Positions 58,210-64,000 of a stretch of 64,000 nt of DNA are shown here, piece after piece. Position numbers and translations under genes: made by a program. Origin of the DNA: Welwitschia mirabilis (Eukaryota > Gnetophyta > Gnetopsida > Welwitschiales); the NCBI GenBank assembly GCA_051453625.1, contig JBOZIK010000001.1, positions 251,455,394 to 251,519,393 on the forward strand. Reading direction: 5' to 3'. Under the pieces are notes generated by a model that ran no database searches, was not told the origin of the DNA, and saw only the letters and a list, made by a program, of their open reading frames with translations. How positions within the stretch are numbered: the first letter of the stretch is position 1; the number at the start of each line of letters is the position of its first letter.

Positions 58210-59210
58210 TGCTTGTGAATCCATATTGTGTACAAAAATTTATCTAAGACAAGGTATTCATTTTAAGGATATTTTTACACTTGTTGTGAAGTATTATTCC
58301 CTCTAAGGTGTTTTCTCTTTGATTGCAAACCTTGGCCTTGAACTATAATAGCTTCATATCAAAATTACATTCTAACATGGTAATTTAGAAGAAGAGATTG
58401 ATATGTATCAGCCTAAAGGTCTTAAGGACAAGAATACTAAGTTTGGTTTTTAAGTTAAAGGAAGGTTTGTATGTTTTAAAGCAAACTTCTATATAGGGTT
58501 ATAAAAAGTTTGACAATTTAATACCAAGGGTAGGCCACATTAGATGGAAATATTGTCATTATGTATATTTTAATGGATTAAAATACAATCATTTTACTAG
58601 TGTTGTCATTTTATATTGTTGATGTGTGATTTTCCAATAATAATCTAAAAGAAATAAATCGTTTAAAGGTAAACATGAGGGAACATTTTGCTATTAAGGA
58701 ACTTAGACCAACAACAAAGATATTAGACATTCATAATAAGAAACATGCAAAGCAAGGAAAGATTTGGTTGAATCAATCGAAATATAGTTTTGGGATTCTT
58801 GAGTGTTTTAACATAGTTGATGATAAGCTTGTGTCTATACAATTAGTTGTGCATTTTAATTTTTTTAAAACTAATCCTCTTATGAATGGGAAAAATAAGA
58901 ATAGAATGATGAGTATTCCCTCTACATCCATAATTATCAATTAGATGCATACAATGGTTTGGGAACTAGATATTGTTTATATAATGAGTATTTTTCATCA
59001 TATATGTAAGCTAGGTCATGAGCATTAATAGACAGTAAAATAGAGTGTTAAATATTTGAAAGAAAGGCAAAAGGCATGTTTGTGTTCTTGTGGTTTGCCT
59101 TTAGAAATTAATGACTTTATGAGTGCAAATGATGTAGGTTGTCATAAAAGTTAAAAATCTATAACTACTTATTTTTTCACAATTGGTAATAATATTGTTA
59201 TTTAAATGTT
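58210..59210 (+). pseudogene. Third Ty1/copia remnant: RT and RNase H (copia-3)
   Basis: The plus-strand reading gives LRQGIHFKDIFTLVVKYYSL, LEEEIDMYQPKGLKDKN and KEINRLKVNMREHFAIKELR. The open stretch 58675-58944 then has KILDIHNKKHAKQGKIWLNQ, ECFNIVDDKLVSIQLVVHFN and YASAVG-like decay, followed by HTMVWELDIVYIMSIFHHIC and KACLCSCGLPLEINDFMSAN. These match copia RT from the KGYSQ-EGIDF block through KKGKLWLSQKKY to RNase H (LCFGG...GYTDAD). The YVDD site is changed. Gag, integrase and LTRs of this element were not found, so it is a fragment. Confidence 0.8.
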
Positions 59211-60778
59211 AAGATTACAAGATAACATACCTTAATATTAATCATGTAAGATATGTTACACTAAATTTAAAAAAAGAGAAAAAGGTTCAAGGAGATAAGA
59301 TGGTTGAGAAATTTGAGAAGTTTATTAATGGAAGTCCCAATATGAACGTACAAAACTAAGGACCCAAAAAAGCCCAAAAAAGAGGGGAGGAAGTGGGGGA
59401 TAAAGGGATAGGAAAAAAGACAAGAAATACATACTGAAAGATTCAATTTCCTTGGTTTGCTTCTTATTTAAGGCTTGAGAGCTTGATTTTATCAACTTCT
59501 AAGAATTGAAAACTAAAAGTTACATACCTATTTGAAAGCAAATAGAACTTTTTTTCTCATTATTAAAAGTAATTAAGAACTGGTATTTGTATGACTAAAT
59601 TAACTATAAGAGATCTCCATATTTTCCCCTTTCAAAAAACCACAAAATCCTCTGTCATCTAACTCATTTTTGAAGACCTATTGGTATCTAGTTTGATGTC
59701 ACTTAGTTAGATTGTATCTTCTTTTGTGCTTAGAGGATCATATACTTGAATTTTCACTTATCCACCAATGATAAAACATCTACATTAAAGCATACTAATA
59801 ATATACTAGAAATATACAAACTATACAGTGTCAGGGGGATGCTTCATTACTTCAACATCATTTTCTCCACTTGGAAAACGAATCAAAATGATTAAGTAAT
59901 AGCACTATTGAATGCTTGAAGTATTTCCAATCAATCTTAAGTCATCCATTTTGCTTCTTCAATAGATTGTTTATTATACTTGATTAAGTACTTCTCATGT
60001 TTTCTCCTTCTTTTGTTGTTTTGTCTCTTATTATGAATCTCAAGAATGTTTTCCTTAAGTCATCACTTAGACCCTTATAATATGGCTCTAGACCTTTAAC
60101 ATTAGAAATAGAAGAAACATTAGCATTAATAAGAAGCTCAAGCTTATATTCATTTTCAATAACCCTCATATTGATTTTGATTGGTTTTATATTCTTATAA
60201 TTTGTTATTATGTTTTAGAAAACAAAATAGACTATCAATTATAGAAAAGAGAGTATCAAACACAACTAAGAATGTTTCCTTGGTAACTACATATACAACA
60301 TATAAATCTAATGGATAAAATTTTTTATTTCATCCTATAGACATACATTATAAAGGATTTTATAGATAGAAGGTATAAAGAATGAATAACTTGTTTCCTG
60401 AAAGCATATGCTATCATTTTGAAGTTTTCATATCTCAAACACTAACTTGATAGGAAAGCATTACCATTTTTTGGTTGATACTTAGGGCTTGTTCATTTAC
60501 AGGAAGATTACTTGTTTACATACAAAGTGTTAAATCATGTATTTTCAGCCCAACTTTGTTTAGAAGAGGTATATGTATGGTATCAAAATGCATGGTCCAA
60601 AGACTTTGCCTTTTGCAATAGAGACAGAGAAGGAAAAGAGATATAGTATACCAAAGTCATTTCCTAAGAAGTAAACCATTACAAATTGAATTTTAGATAA
60701 AATTTCAAATTTTTATTAGAGTTAGAGCATACTAAATTTGAAAAAGAAACGTATTTCATGTAAAGCCTCTATGATTTA
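59211..60778. other. AT-rich stretch between copia-3 and an LTR
   Basis: A purine-rich run (AAAGAGGGGAGGAAGTGGGGG near 59380-59400) could be a decayed polypurine tract of copia-3. Nothing else recognised. Confidence 0.4.
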
Positions 60779-61301
60779 TGTTAGGATGTTATTTTGCCAA
60801 TTGATGTCAAACTAATATGATTGTTTTAGAATGAAATGTGATTTTAAATATGCAAGAAACTGAGGATCCATATCAAATAGCAAGATTTGGACATGTTCTG
60901 ATTAAAGTAACTTGATTTTCTATCCAAGGACTTAAAGTAGGAGTCAACCAAACTTAGAAATACTCATTTTGGGCTACTTCGTAAGGGGTCTACTGAATCT
61001 AGAGATGCATTTTTTAAGCTTCTCCATATGTACTATGTCATGTGGAGTCGACCAGACTCATGTGGGGTCGACCGAACTCGAAGAAAAGTGGTTGACCAGA
61101 TTTTAGATGGGGGCGATCAGACCAAGTAACGTGACTTACTCAGGTCAACTGGATGACAAAGGGGGTGACTAGATCAAGTGACATGAGTTACTTGGGTCGA
61201 CCAGATGTTGAAGTGATTGACCAGTCAGAGCAAAAGCCAAAATTTTCAAGCAATTTTCTAATCATTATTTCACTAAATCTATCCGTTGCAAATGTCAGAT
61301 T
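60779..61301 (+). repeat. copia-type LTR, left part (cut by gap)
   Basis: Starts TGTTAGGATGTTATTTTGCC and continues AATTGATGTCAAACTAATATG, the same opening as the copia-1 LTRs. It carries at least eight variants of GGTCGACCAGA. It ends at the 100-N gap; the sequence after the gap does not continue the LTR recognisably. Confidence 0.65.
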
Positions 61302-61401
61302 NNNNNNNNNNNNNNNNNNNNNNNNNNNNNNNNNNNNNNNNNNNNNNNNNNNNNNNNNNNNNNNNNNNNNNNNNNNNNNNNNNNNNNNNNNNNNNNNNNN
61401 N
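61302..61401. other. Assembly gap (100 N)
   Basis: Run of N; no repeated flank noticed. Confidence 0.9.
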
Positions 61402-61693
61402 ACATTACTATAATACTTAAATCCTAAAGTGAAAGCTAAACTAAAAATTCAAATACAAGTGCCATTGAAACCCTCTAATGAATTCAATTTCAATGATGGA
61501 GTAGATGCTAGTAGCAAAAGGATCAAGGTCTTTTTTACAAATGCAAAAACATGTGATTTGTTCATAGATAAACGTAGACTACATAGGATTTGATAGTAGT
61601 TACAGAGAAATAATGGGACTAATCTGGTTAACATTGGTTATGGTTATTTATAGGGAAAGAAGATGTATTAGTTTTTGAATAAATAGGGACTTA
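61402..61693. other. Short non-coding stretch between two LTRs
   Basis: Nothing recognised; it does not match the LTR on either side by eye. Confidence 0.4.
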
Positions 61694-62452
61694 TGTGGAT
61701 ACTTACAATCCTATTATTGATGTCAAACTAATGTTTTTTATGAAGTAAAATTTGTGTTTCTTTATGTAGAAAATATTGATCACTTACAAGTTAGAAGTTG
61801 AAGCTATGAATGTCATATTTTGATCATAAAACCTATCAAGTTCTATTACCCTCTTTAGGGGTCAACCAGATTTCTAAGGGTCGACTGCATCTAGAACCAA
61901 ATGTTAGAATTGAACTAAATTTAGAGGGATTAATAGGAATTTTAAGGAATCGATAGAACTTGTTAACCTGAGAACTAGTACTCCTGAATTGATTGTTAAG
62001 GAATCAACTGAACTTGAGCACTGTGCACTTGATACACATGAACTGATAATCAAGGCCTCGATTAGATAACTAAGGGATTGACTAGACTTGATGCAAAAAA
62101 CTGAGATGGATTTTATTAAGACCAAGCGAATTACTAAACAGATATGCAGGCAACTGGATGAGTAATTGACCGGACCCTAAGGGGTCAACTGAACATGGAG
62201 CCATAAGAAACTAGGGTGACTGAAAAATTCACTCAGGTAATCTATTTAAGTCATGACACTAGGAGGGGTCAACTGGACATGAGATATAAGAAACTATGAT
62301 GAACAGAAAATTCACTTGAGTAATCTATTTAAGTCACAACACCAGGAAGTCAACTGACCAGAATGCAAACATAAATTTTATATCCATTATGTATCCATTT
62401 TGTAGCCATCGGAAGTGCATTTTAAATTGTAATAACCCTAAAATCCTTCCAT

Positions 62453-62460
62453 TATAAATA
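62453..62460 (+). promoter_or_regulatory. TATA box of the LTR promoter
   Basis: TATAAATA within a plausible U3 region; transcription would start roughly 30 bases downstream, before the tandem array. Confidence 0.5.
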
Positions 62461-62725
62461 GCTAAGAGTAAAATCATTGTAGAAACTTTTGAAGCTTTTG
62501 ATTCTTAAGCATACTATTGAATATTGAAAGTGATCATTGTACTATCTTAGCATTGTATTCCTGACCAAATACGAGCTGACATCTATTGTATCTTTGCATA
62601 TAAGAGCCATTATTCGTAGATTATATCATTTACAGGAGAAGATCTTTATCATTTTCATTAAACAAAGAATGAGTAAGTCCAGTGTATATGGGCATTTTAT
62701 CATTACTACCACGATTGATTAAACA

Positions 62726-62868
62726 GATTGAGACTTAGCTTGTAAAAGTTTATTTGAAAAGGTTGAGATTTAGCCTGTGAAAATCCATTTGAAAAGATTT
62801 AGACTTAGCCTACAAAAGTCCATTTGAAAATGTTAAGACTAAGCCTTTAAAAAAAGTCCATTTGTAAA
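62726..62868 (+). repeat. Four tandem 35-bp units in the LTR
   Basis: Units at 62726, 62761, 62796 and 62831 share TTGAGACTTAGCCTGT-AAA and TCCATTTGAAAA; the last is 38 bp. The other copia LTRs in the window have this unit only once (17367 and 30123). Confidence 0.9.
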
Positions 62869-63155
62869 GGTTATAGGTGGACTTGTAATACTTAGAAGAG
62901 TTATCAGAGATTTGGATCACGCTTGATGATAAGATGATTATTGAGCATGGAATAAGGGGTTTCTCAAACCATTATAAAACTTACGTGTATGTGATCAGTA
63001 TTTTTATGCTTTCTATTATTTTCATTTTTTAGAATACTTTCAATTTTTATGCATAAGTTTTTCAGTGATTCATTTTAAGCAAGTTTATATCGTGAATTTA
63101 TTTGAATATCTTTTAGAAACCTATTCACCCTCCCTTTAGGATTCTTGATCCCACA

Positions 63156-64000
63156 GTTCAAAATCCATCCTTGTTTCATTTATCCAATACTATGTTTTTA
63201 CTATACAAGGCTTTATGTAACAAGTGAGCTTGTAGAGAATTAATGGTTTTGTTTTCTAACCATCTCCATAGGAGGTATTTTTTCATAGCATAATGTTTGA
63301 CACCACTAATGGCACTATTTTTATGCTCCAATAACAAACCAAAGATTTTCAATATGATAAAACTATAAATTGAAATTGATTCTAGATTAATGTCATAAGA
63401 ACAATAGTCAATACTCAACAACAATGTCCTTGATAGAATATATGCCTTTCTTGAAGAGGAAAAAAAGTTAACATTCTAATTTCTTCTACAAGTAAGTGAT
63501 TTAGATATCCTTGTTAAGTGAAATATCAAAAACAAGTTATTAAGCTGAACCTTAATTAGATGTATCATTAAAGACCTAGTTGATGTCCATGAAGATTAAA
63601 TTATTTCTAAGAATATCAAATCCTTGCATTTCATCCTCGATGATATGAACAAACTTAACTAAAAATTGAGAATTGACAATACTCTCCCCCTAAGAGGTTT
63701 ATCTTATCACAATAAATGATAAAATAGAATATTCTAGATTTCTTCTTTAGGTCAAGCATATATAATTCCATCAGCTACAGGAAAACACTCACACACATCT
63801 TTAATTTCTAAACCATAAAGAATTTTTTGTTATTTGTAGATGCTCTAACTAGTCCTGAGGAAATACAAGAAATACTTCCTTGTAAGATAAAAGAAGTTTT
63901 TCAAACTTGTATTAACATCAGCATAAGTTGGAGTAGGGGGAAATAAGCAAATCAATAATCATGTGAGTTGGAAAGAGGATTTTTATTATAAATAACTAAC
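63156..64000. other. AT-rich end of window, no gene recognised
   Basis: An 82-codon minus-strand ORF at 63176-63424 has no recognisable motif. Transposon origin is likely but not shown. Confidence 0.4.

Larger units (their letters stand above)
61694..63155 (+). repeat. copia-type LTR of a related family
   Basis: Begins near TGTGGATACTTACAATCC, then ATTGATGTCAAACTAATG as in the other copia LTRs. It has GGTCAACCAGA/GGTCGACTG motifs, a TATA box (TATAAATA at 62453-62460), a 35-bp tandem array at 62726-62868 and an end resembling CACCCTCCCTTTAGGATTC...CCCACA. No primer site was recognised after it, so it may be a solo LTR. Confidence 0.6.

Noticed and set aside
1-64000. CRISPR array, bacterial operon or integrated virus
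   Set aside because: No regularly spaced direct repeats with unique spacers, no prokaryotic gene arrangement, and no viral genes beyond plant retrotransposon domains.

Overview
This window is nuclear DNA from a land plant with a large, very AT-rich genome full of old retrotransposons. The evidence is plant-type Ty1/copia, Ty3/gypsy, L1-type LINE and CACTA (En/Spm) remnants, all broken by stops and frameshifts, around one plant cell-wall glycosyltransferase gene. The age and deep nesting of the elements suit a slow-turnover genome such as a gymnosperm, but the species cannot be fixed from the sequence. Thirteen runs of N mark assembly gaps, and several look like contig-overlap or placeholder artefacts.

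Layout. 1-7535 is a minus-strand Ty3/gypsy element: integrase end, RNase H, reverse transcriptase, protease and gag, a degenerate primer site at 5960-5976 and the 5' LTR at 5980-7535; its 3' LTR lies before position 1. 7536-16686 is AT-rich non-coding DNA with an exon-like minus-strand ORF, a tRNA-like SINE fragment and a 41-nt-arm hairpin. 16687-30479 is a composite Ty1/copia element (copia-1) with both LTRs and matching target duplications (GTCCT/GTCCC). Its interior carries a 540-bp tandem duplication, a duplicated RT/RNase H end, an extra ORF after pol, and a nested 4.1-kb LTR-like non-coding repeat (copy A). 31995-35160 holds a decayed CACTA transposase (TNP2 type, + strand). 35290-40440 is a minus-strand LINE with CCHC ORF1, endonuclease and reverse transcriptase. 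43480-44004 is a repeat-rich stretch that may be a CACTA terminus. 44050-51120 is a second copia element (copia-2), split in its integrase by copy B of the 4.2-kb repeat with an AAAGG target duplication.

About 53150-57650 is a visibly GC-richer island with the only intact-looking gene, an intronless galacturonosyltransferase-like (GATL, family GT8) gene on the minus strand at 55272-56353, interrupted only by a 10-N placeholder. 58210-59210 is a third copia RT/RNase H remnant (copia-3). 60779-63155 has two more copia-type LTRs, one with a 35-bp tandem array and one with repeated GTCGACC-like motifs.

The transposon parts do not form a working system together; they record successive insertions. 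The most unusual items are the repeat family with 4-kb units, the copia element with an additional post-pol ORF, and an LTR insertion near 6506 that looks like an occupied/empty allele pair joined in one scaffold. I found no CRISPR array, rRNA or intact tRNA gene.
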